DNA of 64,000 nucleotides, taken from positions 41,368,537-41,432,536 of the forward strand of contig NC_133665.1 in NCBI RefSeq assembly GCF_037893015.1. Direction: 5' to 3'. Below the pieces are notes generated by a model. The model was not told where the DNA came from. It made no database searches and worked only from the letters and a program-made list of their open reading frames with translations. This document shows positions 34,131 through 45,394 of this stretch, in pieces. The DNA is from Macrotis lagotis. Lineage: Eukaryota; Chordata; Mammalia; Peramelemorphia; Peramelidae. Every line of letters begins with the position of its first letter. Within the stretch, counting starts at the first letter, position 1. A program made the translations under genes and the position numbers.

Positions 34131-35299
34131 ATAGATGAGGACAAGCTAATGGATGGGAATTTTATGATGAATATAATTTTATGTAATATATTTTTTTAAA
34201 AATTTCAGGCTCCAAAATTAAGGTGCATCTTATATGTGGGAAAATATGGTATTTCACTGGAAAAACAACTGACCTAGAAAACAGATTCAGAAGAGGCAAT
34301 TTAAAAATTATTGAGCTACCTGAAAGTCACAACCAGGAAAAGAGCCTGGACTTCATTCTTAAAGAATTTCTATAGGAAAATTTCCCTGGTATCCTAGAAG
34401 CAGAGAGTAAAATAGAAATTGAGGGAATTCACCTATCTCTTCCTGAAAGAGATCCCAAAAAATAACTCCCAGGAGTATTATAGTAAAATTCCAGAATTCT
34501 CAAGTCAAAGAGAAAATATTACAAGTAGCCAGAAAGGAACAATTCAAATATCATGGAGCTACAGTCAGGATTACACAGGGCCTAGCAGCATCCATATTAA
34601 ATACTCATAAGGCTTGGAATATGATATTTTGGAAGGCAAAAGAGCTTGGTTTACAACCAAGAGTCAACTATCCAGTAAAACTGAACATATTCTTCCAGGG
34701 GAAAAGATGGACATTCATTGAAATAGGGGACTTTCAAATGTTCCTGTTGAAACACCCAGAGCTAAAAACAAAGTTTGATCTCCAAGTACAGGACTCAGGG
34801 GAAGCATAAAGAGGGTGACCAGGAAGGGCAAATTATGAGGGGATTTAATGATGTTAAACTGCCTATATTCCTGCATAGGAAGATCATATTGATAACTCAA
34901 ATGAACTTAATCAATAAATCAGTTAGAAGGAGCATATCTAGACAAGGCACAGGAGATAGCTGAATATGAAGGTATATTATAGAGTCGATGAGTGAAAAAG
35001 GAATGTACTGGGAGAAAGGGAAATGAGAGGGAGAATGGAGTAAGATCTTTCACATAAAAGAGTCAAGAAAAAGATTTTGCAACAGAGTTGAAGGGGGAAG
35101 ATGAGGGGGAATGAATGAGCCTACATTCTCATCAGAAATGGCTCGGAGAGAAAATAACATACACACTTAATAGAGTATAGAAATCTATCTTACCCTAGAG
35201 AAAAAATGAGAGGAAAGGGATAAGAGAAAGGAGACAGGGGGTGGGGGGTGAGGTGTAGGTGATAGAAGAGAGGGAAGATCATGAGAGAGGGTAGTCAGA

Positions 35300-35469
35300 T
35301 GCAACACTTTTTTGTTTTTTGCAAGGTGGTGGGATTGGGTGGTCTGCCCAGAAATAGGTGGTTAGGTAAATTACTGTGTGTCTGGGGTGGGACTTGGACT
35401 TGGCTCCTCCTGGCCCCCAGGGCCAGTGCTCTGAATCCTGTCACTTAGCTACCCTTTAACACACTTTTG
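35300..35469 (-). mobile_element. Short tRNA-derived SINE in the HAL1 3' region
   Basis: Antisense body about 35311-35457 ('ttttttgcaaggtggtggga', 'ccagggccagtgctctga', 'tcacttagctaccc'). It is unusually mutated, with many changes to G. Flanks 'gcaacacttttttg' and 'aacacacttttg' form a short imperfect TSD. Confidence 0.75.
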
Positions 35470-35833
35470 AGAAAGGACAAAGTGAAAGGAGAGAGAGAGA
35501 GAATAAAATTAATGGAAGTGGAGAGGACGGATGGAAGGAAATACATTCAGCAATAGTGGTAAAAAAAAAAATGGAAGTCTCTCATGGACTTATGATAAAG
35601 AAGGCAGTTCATTCCAGAGACTGAGATGATGGAATCCGAACACAGTCTGAAGTATATTTTTTCTCTTTTTCACTCACTTTATTTTTCGTGAGGGGAATTT
35701 ACTCTTACAATAAGATTATTTTAGTAATGTATAAACAAATAAATAACTTTTTAGAAATATAATTGGGAAATAGTTAACAAAATAAAAATATACATAGAAC
35801 AAATATTCATTAAAGTTAGTAAATTCTAATCAG

Positions 35834-35995
35834 TCAAATACTCTTTTTTAAAAATTTTATTTATTTAAGGCAATGGGGTTAAGTGACTTGCCCAAAGTCA
35901 CATAGCTAGACATTATTAAGTGTCTGTGGTCAGATTTCAACTCAGGTCCATACTCTAGCAACTGTGCTACCTAGCTGCCCCTACTCAAATATTCT
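35834..35995 (-). mobile_element. Short tRNA-derived SINE with 11-base TSD
   Basis: Antisense body 35845-35984 ('taaggcaatggggttaagtg', 'tgcccaaagtcacatagcta', 'gctacctagctgcccc'). Flanks 'tcaaatactct' and 'tcaaatattct' differ at one base. Confidence 0.9.
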
Positions 35996-36384
35996 GATTC
36001 ATTATTTATCATTCCCAATTAAAGGAGAAAGCAACATAATAATTTAATCTTTCATAATTTAGAAAACCTTCCATTAAATTCTAACTCTAGTAGTAACTCT
36101 AGTACTTTTGCATAATATAGAAATAATTCTGAGTTCTTGAGTACAATTTCAGTGTACAAGCTATGGCCAATTCTATCAATCTAGACAGGCTTTAATTATA
36201 GTCCTAGAAATGCATTATTAAATGTACAGTCTGAGGAACAATCTAGTTATGTATGGAGAGGCTCCTTACCAAAAGTTTGCTTCCAAGGGGTGATTATTTT
36301 TTAGTCAGAGCAAATCCTGAAGTCTCTTCTAATAGGATGTGAAGGAATTGTGATTTACATAAATAGAGAAAAAAATATATATAC

Positions 36385-36425
<41 letters not shown>

Positions 36426-36839
36426 TAGAAACTCGATCTTTGCAATATTGAAATGATTCAGAAAGGATGCCAAGATCTTATTATGCATTGGAGTTATCAT
36501 TATGGACACAACCCCCCCCCAATATATTGTATTAACAAAGCAGCTGATCAATGGTACTCATTTCTGTAGAAGCTGACTAAACCAGTTTTTTTTAGTAAAT
36601 AGTGTTTTGCTTGTCTAACATCCAAAGACTGAAAACCTTGATAGTTTTAAATATAGGACAATTGGGGATAAAATAATGTGCTGATATGTTTTTAAAACTT
36701 TTCTGGTATAGCTTAAGATAACTTCTAGCAAGAAAGTTATAAGGTTAATTTTAAAAAATATATAAGTTAATTTTCTACTTTTCTACTTTAAAACAGAAAT
36801 GTTCAAAATTACTTAAGAGGAAAAACAATAAGTATAATA
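35996..36839. other. Mostly unassigned, with (AT)n and a C9 run
   Basis: (AT)n lies at about 36375-36422 and a C9 run at about 36512-36520. Nothing else recognised. Confidence 0.5.
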
Positions 36840-38010
36840 TGAGAAAAGAAAGAAATCACTAAATGAAATCCCCAGAGAAAAATAAACAGAGAGACTAAGG
36901 AAATGATCCAATAGGGAAAAATCTAATATAATGAAGAAATGCTCTGGGGGGAAGAGGGAGTGTGAAGGGAGAGGATTAAGACATTGTCAGGAAAAATCTC
37001 TAGAAGAAAAGAACAAATTTGCAATAATTATAACTAGAATCTTAGAAAAGAAATAGACCACAAAAACCATCAGAGTGGTCAGAAGGCTTAAAATAATTAA
37101 AGGAAGTATTAAAGAGTTAAAGGTCTTAATTTAAAAATCTCAAAAAAGGTAGATAGACAATAACACAGAAACTAAGAGAGGGTAATAAGGTAATAAAAAC
37201 CTTGAAAAATAACAAAAATGAAAAATTTTAAATGAATATTCAATAATTATTGAGGCAAACTAAAAATGACAGCCAAATTGGAAGAATTTATATGATTTCC
37301 ACAATGAAAAACCAATTTACCTGGGAATTACAGAGGGATTCAGAGGGGCAAAAAGCTAGAATAAGGAATTGTGGAAATATTAAAAAAAACATTTAAAAGT
37401 GTTGGAACTAGAGGACAAAGTACATATTGACAGAATATGCAAGGAAATAGCATAAATAAACCTCTAGATTAATACACCCAGAAATATTGCTGTCAAAATC
37501 TAGATTGGAAAAAAAATGTATTATATATTTTAAGTAGCCATAAAGAAAGAACACTAACCAAGTAACTCCTAGGACCTCCTCATTAATAATGAAATTAAAT
37601 GAAGGTCTTAAATAAGATATATTGAAAAACAAAGGAAAATGACTGGCATTTAGGAATAACATCCCCTAAAGCTAAACATAACCCCAAAGAGGGAATTTAT
37701 TCAGAATTAATGACACGCAAGTATTCATTTTGAAGAAACCAGTATTGGGAAAGACTATGAAATACAGATACAGTTGATAAAGAACCTGAATTAAAATAAA
37801 CAAGTTTCAATAATACAAAAGAGTTAAATGATACTGAAGTACTAAATAAAAAAATAGAAAACCTGTTTATCTCTTCAGATTATTATCTTGTATATGAATC
37901 ATCAAAGGAACAATGAGAGACAGGTACTGCACATTGGAATTAAAAATGGGTAAAAATATACATCCTACGTGGAATTAATAAAAAAAAAACTCACAGTGTA
38001 AAACAAAGGA
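36840..38010 (+). repeat. Very old L1 ORF1-like relic (tentative)
   Basis: A-rich sequence in which scattered blocks follow L1 ORF1 order: a coiled-coil-like A-rich stretch (37020-37240), 'cacccagaaatattgctgtc' (37478), 'agctaaacataacccc' (37669), 'gaatttattcagaattaatg', and the post-ORF1 'aaacctgtttatctcttcag' (37860). Too diverged to read as protein. It may be a third HAL1/L1 5' part. Confidence 0.4.
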
Positions 38011-39114
38011 AGGGAAAAGGGACTAAATATTTATTAAAATAAATCTGCCACAAGTGAAGATCATTCAAACATGGATGAGAGGTTGAATCAATGCTTATAC
38101 CTTTCCAAATTCCAAATTCCAAATTCCATAGCTGGTTTCCCTCCTTTTCTAAAGCTGATCACTGCTGGAGGAAGTCTTGCAATCATGATAATTGGGTTCA
38201 TTTAAAATCTATTGCTTCATTGCCTTAACTGCTTTATGGGGTATTCTTTCACTTTTCTCACATTCCTCATCAAATTTTCCATAGTAGAATGTCTAATTTC
38301 TGTATACCACTCCTTTCCCCAATCCCTTTAGGGCTTTTGTGGGCTGCTGTTGACTGTAGTAGTAATCAGAACTAATAGAGCTCTGACTCTTGGCCATTCT
38401 AATTGGGATGAATAGACCAAAGGACTGGCAAAAGTCTGACCTCTACCCCCTAATGCTCAAAGTAGTCAGTGTTCATTGATATGGTATATCTTCTAATTTG
38501 ATTTTATCCATCTTGCATCATCACACATGTCTCAAATCCAATTATAAACAAAATAGTGGGTAAATGCCAATTTTTTACCAAGTGTTATTGTGATTATTGA
38601 TGGTAATGAGTAGACATTTGGGAAGGAACTTGGTTTTTGAGAGAATACCATGATCTGCTATGGAGTTGGAGAAGTGTACATACTGATTCCATTTGGATTT
38701 CCTACAAACAAAGGAGAGATATTCCAAAATCATATCCCTGGTCAAAGGCAAGCTCTTCCACACAGGAGAATTTATCAACATAGCCCATCATTGATATTTC
38801 TACTTCTAGACAAGTGCCTTGGGTAAAACATGAGTCTGAACAGGACTAGCCTCATTATGGTGTGGTACTGGAGAGCCAGGGTACTACATATTCTGAAAGC
38901 CTTATCTCCCTGGCACCCTTTATTCTTATCTGATAAAGATGTGTGATTAAGTTTAACTCTTTAATTATGCTGTTATAGAGAAATATGAGCAGGTATGATG
39001 AATTGGAAAAGCATGGAGGGGTGGAGTGACTTGAGGAAGTCAGGGAGGAAGAAGAACAGGTGTAGAAACTCAATCATCTCAGATTACATTTTTGACAGTT
39101 CTAATTCTTAGAAA
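38011..39114. other. Unassigned
   Basis: A small tandem of 'ccaaatt' units lies at about 38105-38130. No repeat family or gene is recognised over 1.1 kb. The 68-codon minus frame at 38575-38781 has no domain I recognise. Confidence 0.5.
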
Positions 39115-39499
39115 ATTATTTCTCATACTGAGCTAAGAAGTGCTTACCTGAAAATTACCTGTCTCCTCTAGGGAAAAGAAAACAAATAAGTCTAAGCCTT
39201 CTTTCAAAAGAAGACCCTTTAAGTATTAGTAGGCAGGTGGTATATCTTCATCTATGTCTTCTCTTCTCCAGGGTAAATCTTACCATTCTTCCAAATAGTC
39301 TTCAAATGACAGGGTTGCAAGTTCAGTTCCTTCCTGTACTAGGATCATATGATTCTTAATTTTCCCCTTCTCAACTCATGCTAGTATGTCTGTGACATTT
39401 TAAAAACATGAAGAACAGAAATGAACACAACATTCCACATGATCTGACAATTCTTTTTTTTGTGTGTGCTAGCATTCCACTTAACTTTAGCTTTTTTGA

Positions 39500-39715
39500 T
39501 CATTCAATAAATAGTAATAATATTAATATTACATTTTAAAGTTTACAAAGTTATTTTCTACTCACAAAGAATCCCATGAAAAAGGCATTATGAATATAAT
39601 ATGACCATTTTATACGTAAAGTAGACCCATGTTAGTGATTTGTCTAATTTATTAAAAAGTTTGGTTACAGAATTTAATTCAGTTCTCTATTAACTCCAAT
39701 TTAATTCTTTCTTAT
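39500..39715 (-). repeat. MIR SINE, antisense
   Basis: 'ttaaagtttacaaagttatt', 'gaccattttatacgtaaagt' and 'gtgatttgtctaatttatta' follow antisense MIR. Confidence 0.6.
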
Positions 39716-40049
39716 ATTAAACTATTAAAAGCTCAAATAATTTTTACATAGGCAGATATTTAAATAATATTACTCCTATATTTCTGCAATATAATTTTTG
39801 AGCTGATATGAAAAATGAAGTTTTTCATCTAAAATTCTCTTTGATCTGAACTCCACAAATTAAGATGTTCCTCCTAGGATAAGATGAACATCAGGTATAT
39901 CCTATTGTGCTGTAAAGGATCTTGGATTATAGTTTTAGCTTCCAATGAAAATGAACTTTGTTTGGCCTCTTTTAATTCATTGTTTTCTTATTTATTTGAT
40001 CTGCATTTGTGGCTTCATTATAGTAAGAAAATGTTCTCTACTAATGTTG

Positions 40050-40260
40050 GTCATCAATGTTGTTGTTATTATTGAGTTGTTTCTGACACTCCATGATTCC
40101 AATTTTTAGGATTTTCTTGGTAGAGATCCTAAAGTGATTTGCCATTTGCTTTTCCAGCTCATCTTACAGATGAGGACCTGAGAAAAACAGGGTTAACTGA
40201 CTTATTGAGAATCATACAGCCAATAAAATGTCTGAAGTCAGCTTTGAACTTATAAAGATG
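40050..40260 (-). mobile_element. CORE-SINE with RTE-like tail, antisense
   Basis: Starts with the tail in reverse ('gttgttgttattattgagtt', 'tttcttggtagagatcctaa', 'atttgccatttgcttttcca'), then core 'tcatcttacagatgagg' and head 'gtctgaagtcagctttgaac'. Same family as 26963 and 59590. Confidence 0.8.
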
Positions 40261-40264
40261 AGGA

Positions 40265-40430
40265 TATGTAGCTCATAATTTTAGAGAACTGACTGAATCA
40301 TGGAGAAGTTAAATATCTTGTACAGGATAATAGAGATGGTATGTGTCAGAGGCAGGACTTAAACCCAGTTGTTCTCTATCTGTTATGCCGCACTGTAGTT
40401 CTCTATCCCTTATGCTGTGTTGCATATCTT
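40265..40430 (-). repeat. MIR-type SINE fragments, antisense
   Basis: 'agaagttaaatatcttgtac', 'gaggcaggacttaaaccca' and a repeated 'ttctctatctgttatgc' / 'ttctctatcccttatgc' end, suggesting a short internal duplication. Confidence 0.5.
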
Positions 40431-40574
40431 GTCATTTGAAAATTTGATAAATGTGACATCTTCATTCATATGTCATTAATAAAACTTTTGAACAGAATAC
40501 TGAAGGCAAAGCACTATGTGCTCAATTAGTATCGCCCTCCAGATTAGGGGGATAATCACTATTTTTAGTTTAAA

Positions 40575-40912
40575 TAGTTATTCAATTAGGGCATCCAGGT
40601 GGTAGAGTGGATAAAGCACTGACCTTAGAGTCAGGAGGACAGGAGTTAGAATACAACATCAGACATTTGACTCTTACTAGCTGTGTGACCTTGGCCAAAT
40701 CACTTAACCCTGATTGCCTCGAATCCAAGACCATCTCCAGTCATCCTGATTCATATCTGGTCACTGGATCCAGATGGCTCTAGAGGAGAAAGTGAGACTG
40801 CTGACTTAGCACAGCACCCCTCATTCAAATCCAGTTCACATGCTTGTCATATTATCTCTCTGATGTCTTGGTCTTCGAAAATGAAGGACAAAAAACTTAG
40901 TTATTCAATTAG
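40575..40912 (+). mobile_element. Mar-1-type CORE-SINE with perfect 15-base TSD
   Basis: Full-length body 40590-40897: 'ggtggtagagtggataaagc', 'gtcaggaggacaggagttag', 'tccagtcatcctgattcata', 'cttagcacagcacccctca', 'cgaaaatgaaggacaaaaaa'. Flanks 'tagttattcaattag' at 40575-40589 and 40898-40912 are identical. It interrupts an older L3 antisense element. Confidence 0.95.
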
Positions 40913-41394
40913 TTCCAAATCCCTCTGATTGCACTATCATTTACCCCACATCCTCCATGAGAAACTTTATGAAATACATTAAATTTATTAATTTTACTCT
41001 TGTAATAACCCAATCAAATAAAGAAATCTTTCATATTTAAAGAAGCTGTGATCTAACTCATTGCTGTGTGTGCTGGAACTGTTTTTACACTTCTGGATGA
41101 CCTTAACATTTTAACTACATTTCTGAATCATTTTGCATATAGAACTTTCTTACTCGTACATCAGACTAGAACATAATATATTATTATAATTTCTTTAGCT
41201 TGTTCTGGCAGAAAAATGATGCTAAAATAGAATGAATATAGCTAAAAATCCTTCTATTCACTTAATAATGCCTTTGTCAGGGTACAATCACTACATTTTC
41301 CCACACAACTACAAAAAGTCACCCAACTGTAGTAGCCAAATGGGATTGATGCTTGCCCAGTAATATTAATGTCTCATATTTAATCTGTTGCCAA

Positions 41395-41506
41395 TATAAT
41401 CTAACAAGTATTTATTAAACTTGCAATGTTCATGGCAAGGATTACACAGAAATTAAAAACTAAACAGCCCTTTATCCTCATGGAACTCTAACTCTGCTGC
41501 AAGAAT

Positions 41507-41537
<31 letters not shown>

Positions 41538-42010
41538 CACATACACAATTAAAGGAATGCGAGAAGTTTTAAGGAACGAGGGATGAGTAAAGATTTCATG
41601 GAGATGGTATCACTTGAACAGTATTTTATAGGAAAAATGAGAATTCTAAGAAGTCAATATGAGCATTCTATGCTTAGAATGCATGGTGAATCAGATATTT
41701 GGGAGAGAGATCCAATTTGGCTGGAATCTAGCATTCATAAAAGGAGGTAGTATGAAATTCTGGAAAGGTATACTAGAGCCAGATTGTTAAGGCTCTCAAT
41801 GACAGGACAAAAAGAAATGTGCTTTATCCTATTGGTAATATGGAACTATTGGGATTTTTTCAGATGGGAACTTTAGGAAAGCTATTTCAATAGCTATGTA
41901 TATGTATGTTGTGAATGGGAGGTATGTTGGAGAGGTAAGGCCAATTATGAAAAAGGACAGGATGAAATATAAATTTGAGAAGAGAATGGATGATTTGGAA
42001 GTGTTTTAAG
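41395..42010 (-). repeat. L2 LINE, antisense
   Basis: 'aacaagtatttattaaactt', 'gcaaggattacacagaaatt', 'tcctcatggaactctaac', then 'ccagattgttaaggctctca' and 'gctttatcctattggtaat'. (AT)n at 41517-41537 expands within it. Confidence 0.65.
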
Positions 42011-42639
42011 GTGTGGTAGAGAATTAAGAAAATTTAAAAGGATTACCATTCAGCAGGGAGGCCCCTGATGAAATGAGATAATAGGAATTTATTATTTAGC
42101 ATGCAAATTTATTCAGAAATCTCTTACAATTTAGAATTATGAGCCAAGAAGGTAAGTGATGAGTCTGACCCAAGTTTATCCTAAGCTCAAGACTAAACTT
42201 AGTAGTGATGGATAAATAACAGCGGTGATTCTTTATATATTAAGTGGGGGGGGAGGGGGGGGAGAGTATCAGGCTTCTAATTTTATTCTTTGGGAGGATG
42301 TTAGGCTAATTCTCCTGGTTCATATGCAATATACCTTGTTTTCTAGTGATATGAATCTATGATGTGTTTTACAACACTCTTATATGGAAAGCATCACTGA
42401 TAATTTTTTGTAACCTATTTATACCTGTCATGCCATTTCAACAGTTCCTGAAAATATTGTTGTTTTATTTTAATCTTTACAATTGATTTTTTAAATATAG
42501 TCATGACTTACAGCTATTAAAAGAGTAAGTACAAACTTTCTGCACTGTTGACTATGGTACAATTTCCATGTTTGACACAGAAACAAACATTTTCATCCTA
42601 AACACTGATTCCAGCAAAGTACAGGATCATTTTTAAAGA
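42011..42639. other. Unassigned, with a G-rich run
   Basis: A G-rich run ('gggggggagggggggggag') lies at about 42246-42265. No family recognised. Confidence 0.5.
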
Positions 42640-43060
42640 TCAGGGAATATTTAAACAAATTGTAGCATGTGATCATGTCATAATATTACTGTCCTATAAG
42701 AAATGATGAATGTAAGGAAGACAGAGCAGTATAGGAAGCCTTATGAATGGATGCAAAATGAAGGTAACTGATAAGGCCATATTCATAATATATATATATA
42801 TATATATAATGACAAAAGTAGAAAGAATAGTAATAAGAAGAAACTTATTGCCATGTGATTATAATGATTATTCCAAACCTGAATAAGCCATAAGAAAATG
42901 CTTGCCCCCTTTTTCCTCCTTTGCAGAATTGAGGGATTTTGAGCATGAAATACAGCAAAGACTAACTAGTTTGGCAAATTTTACTGAGGTGCATTTTTTC
43001 CTTTCCTCTGGTTGTGTGATGGATTCATATATTTTAAAATTAAAATGATGCAAAATATGT
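42640..43060 (+). repeat. LINE (L1-type) 3' end, old
   Basis: 'ctataagaaatgatgaatgt', 'agccttatgaatggatgcaa', 'gacaaaagtagaaagaa' and 'ccataagaaaatgcttgcc' follow the same LINE 3' region as 30470-31560. (AT)n lies at about 42787-42808. Confidence 0.5.
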
Positions 43061-44247
43061 CAATAATTTAATTGATTTCAGACTTGATAGAGAGTCTTCA
43101 GAATTCCACATATCTAACTTAGTGAACAACAATAGCAATAACAAAAACAGAGACAGTGATAACGGAGAGGAAGAATCATACCCCAAATAAGTAGTTAGTG
43201 CTTTCTTGTGCTGTGGGAAATGGTCTATTCAATAGGGAACAGATAGTACAGATGCCATTTGGAAACATAAAGTATTACAATCCCCCCCAAAAATGTATCC
43301 TTTAGTGATCACATATGATATATGGCATGAAAACCATCACAACACCACCACCACAATGAACTGGATGTATTCAAGGAGTAATCTATTTACTGATTTCCTC
43401 CTCTCCCTGTTAGTTATTGACTCTTTCTCACCTTACTTCAGCCTGCCAGGTTAATTGAGCATTCATTCCATGCCCCAGGCCTTCACTTTTCTGGATATTA
43501 ATGGGAAAATACTTGACAATTCCAGTGTTTCCAGTGTACTGCCTCACCCAGGAGGTCAACCCCTGCTATACAAGCTGAATGTAGGAACAGCTTAGCAATT
43601 TCTGCCTCCTGAGGGAGGATTTGCTTGAGATTTAATGAAGAATAAAGTGTTTATGAATTGCATGGTCAAGGGGAGTTACTCTGAAATAATAAAACTTCCA
43701 CTGCTGCATTTGCTCCAAGTGAATGGTAGGTTGAAGTCATCTCATTATCCTAAGATTTCTACAAGCAAACCTAATTGGTGAAAATCCAAATTTACAAAGA
43801 AGAAAAAAACAAAACAAAAACCAATAAATTAGGAGGGGTGCTTTGTTTTGCAAAAGATTTGTATATTCAAATCAACAAATATACTGTGAGCAGGTATATA
43901 AAGATACTAAGTGCCCTTTAAACAACAGTTTTCAATACATTTAAATTATGATCTTATTTACCACAATTTGCTTTATATATAACATCAAAGTTATATCTAT
44001 TTTATAAAGGAGAGTCTGAAATGAGGAGAAAATTGTCTATTTTGACCTGACTTTTTTATTGACTATTCATCTGAATTATTTAATTTTCCAGAAAATTGTT
44101 TGTTAACTAATCTATTTCATACTCAGCAAATGGCTGAAATCTCCACTTCTCTTAGATTTATAAATCTGAGCATAAGTAAAAATGGTGATAGGGCCATAAC
44201 TAGTGGTTTCTGCACCTATAACAAAGCACTGGAAGCATGACCTGGTA
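43061..44247. other. Apparently unique sequence
   Basis: No repeat family or gene recognised over about 1.2 kb. Confidence 0.5.
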
Positions 44248-44429
44248 AGCAACATGCACTTTTTTTTTTGTTTTCTTTTTTTGCAAGTATTGGGCTTAAG
44301 TGACTTGCCCAAGGTCACAGAGCTAGGAAGTTATTAAGTGTCTGAGGTCAAATTTGAACTCAGGTCCTCCTGACACTAGGGCTGGTATTCTATCCACTAT
44401 GCCACCTAACTGCCCCAGCAACATGGACT
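44248..44429 (-). mobile_element. Short tRNA-derived SINE with 13-base TSD
   Basis: Antisense body 44261-44416 ('ttgggcttaagtgacttgcc', 'ctatccactatgccaccta'). Flanks 'agcaacatgcact' (44248-44260) and 'agcaacatggact' (44417-44429) differ at one base. Confidence 0.93.
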
Positions 44430-44529
44430 CTAATGCTATCTGCTAATTTAAGATGTAACCACAGGCATTTGCTGTGACAATTTCTTATTTTAGTTATTCA
44501 ATCTCACTAACCAGAGGCTAAGGTCAATT

Positions 44530-45340
44530 GGATCTGTCCTTTTGGAGGACTGTAAATGTTATTATCCTGTAAATTTTAGTATAGCCCCTTCACCTACCTT
44601 TCTAAGAGACTACAGAAGTTATTTCCCCTTTCATGATTAAGATATATCTCACATACCCCTATAATTTCTTCCATTTGCTCCTTTTATGAACTTTCCCATT
44701 CAGTGATCTAGTCACACACACACACACACACAAAGACAGACCCATATACTCATCTCTAAGTGGGGTAAATGAGGCTTAATCTTTGATATGTTTTTGGCCT
44801 CAAAGGTATCTTTTTTGTTTTTTTAATTCTTCTTTTTTCTTTCTTGCAGTAATTTATTTAGTTACCTAAAGCTTCTTTGGTGGTTATTCACCTTTCTTGT
44901 ATTTATGTTGTTTGAAGTATTTGTAAAACAAATTTTACTCACCATCTGGTTTCTTTTTAAAAATGCCTCAAATGTCTCCTTCCCTAAATGTCTATCTTTT
45001 ATTATTAAAGATTAGGTTTCGGTTTTCCGGGTACATCATTTTGGAACTTTGTGCAAAGCCCCATCATTTACCTTTCTGAGATACTACAAGAGTAATTTTT
45101 CATTCCTGATGAGGGTACATCACAATTCTCCTCTCTTCTTTCCCATTATATCATTCTGTACTTTGACTTCATTTAGCATTTATTTTCATGAAGATGTTAC
45201 TTCATCAGTTTGTTATGGCAATTAGGCATTTGGTATTTTAGACAATAGAAAAAGCCTGAGTCTTTTTATCTTTTGCACAGAAATCTTAGATTGGAGAACT
45301 TTGAGAAGTTAGAGAAAATGTCTAGGATTCCAGCTTTGGT
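44530..45340 (-). repeat. L1 5'-half fragments, antisense, stacked
   Basis: Two antisense ORF1-like blocks: one at about 44560-44700 ('ccccttcacctacctttcta') and one at about 44860-45150 ('ccccatcatttacctttctg'). The second ends at a 5'UTR-like edge near 45335 ('gagaaaatgtctagg'). A (CA)n run lies at 44715-44733. The sequence resembles 45395-46790, so the blocks are related. Confidence 0.45.
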
Positions 45341-45394
45341 TACATGATCCAGGGGACCTTTTTCATTTTAATAAACTCTAGAAATGAGGGAAGT

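Larger units (their letters stand above)
33172..34251 (+). mobile_element. pogo-type DNA transposon (non-autonomous) in HAL1 ORF1
   Basis: Terminal inverted repeats of about 27 bases: left from 33174 ('ctgtatttccccatgtataa', then 'tatgcacc'), right ending at 34249 ('ggtgcatcttatatgtggg'). The flanking target is TA: TA at 34250-34251, decayed to CA at 33172-33173. The uninterrupted site is seen in HAL1 copy 1 as 'gaaatatctcattgg'. TA targets and a pogo-like protein place it in the Tc1/mariner/pogo superfamily. Without the internal L1 piece it is about 0.75 kb and lacks the catalytic half of the transposase. Confidence 0.85.
32656..34809 (+). pseudogene. Decayed L1/HAL1 ORF1, copy 2, split by a DNA transposon
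   Basis: Starts MSKQKKKNLTIDNDF at 32656. The coiled-coil region (RIGQKEKEIRKLSEENN, FKCRMELKKADDF) precedes the pogo insertion at about 33171. After the insertion come a frameshifted RRM-like region and the C-terminal blocks VKFQNSQVKEKILQVARKEQ, TVRITQGLAASILN, INYP-type (VNYPVKLNIFFQGKRW) and FDLQVQDSGEA with a stop at 34807-34809. Frameshifts and stops lie before and after the insertion. Confidence 0.8.
31967..35746 (+). mobile_element. HAL1-like (ORF1-only L1) element, copy 2, with nested insertions
   Basis: Same layout as copy 1: 5' end 'ggagccaagatgatgac', 5'UTR to about 32655, decayed ORF1, then the shared purine-rich 3' region ('tctcatcagaaatggctcgg', 'gaaatctatcttaccctaga') and an 'aaacaaataaataa' end. 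No ORF2 region. It contains a pogo-type DNA element at 33174-34249 and a SINE at about 35311-35457; without these it is about 2.5 kb, like copy 1. The TSD is not clean. Confidence 0.8.
39115..41060 (-). mobile_element. L3/CR1 LINE, antisense, interrupted
   Basis: Antisense CR1/L3 landmarks in order: 'aaaagaagaccctttaagta' (39205), 'cagaaatgaacacaacattc' (39416), 'ctttagcttttttgat', 'catttgaaaatttgataaat' (40433), 'ttaataaaacttttgaacag' (40476), 'ttccaaatccctctgattgc' (40913), 'gagaaactttatgaaataca' (40959). The element is broken by MIR and CORE-SINE sequence (39500-40430) and a Mar-1 SINE (40590-40897). The core of 39715-40050 is too decayed to confirm. Confidence 0.65.

Noticed and set aside
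35700..35765. A TSD for HAL1 copy 2 ('aactataagaat' against 'aactttttagaaat')
   Set aside because: The match is too weak and AT-rich to claim.
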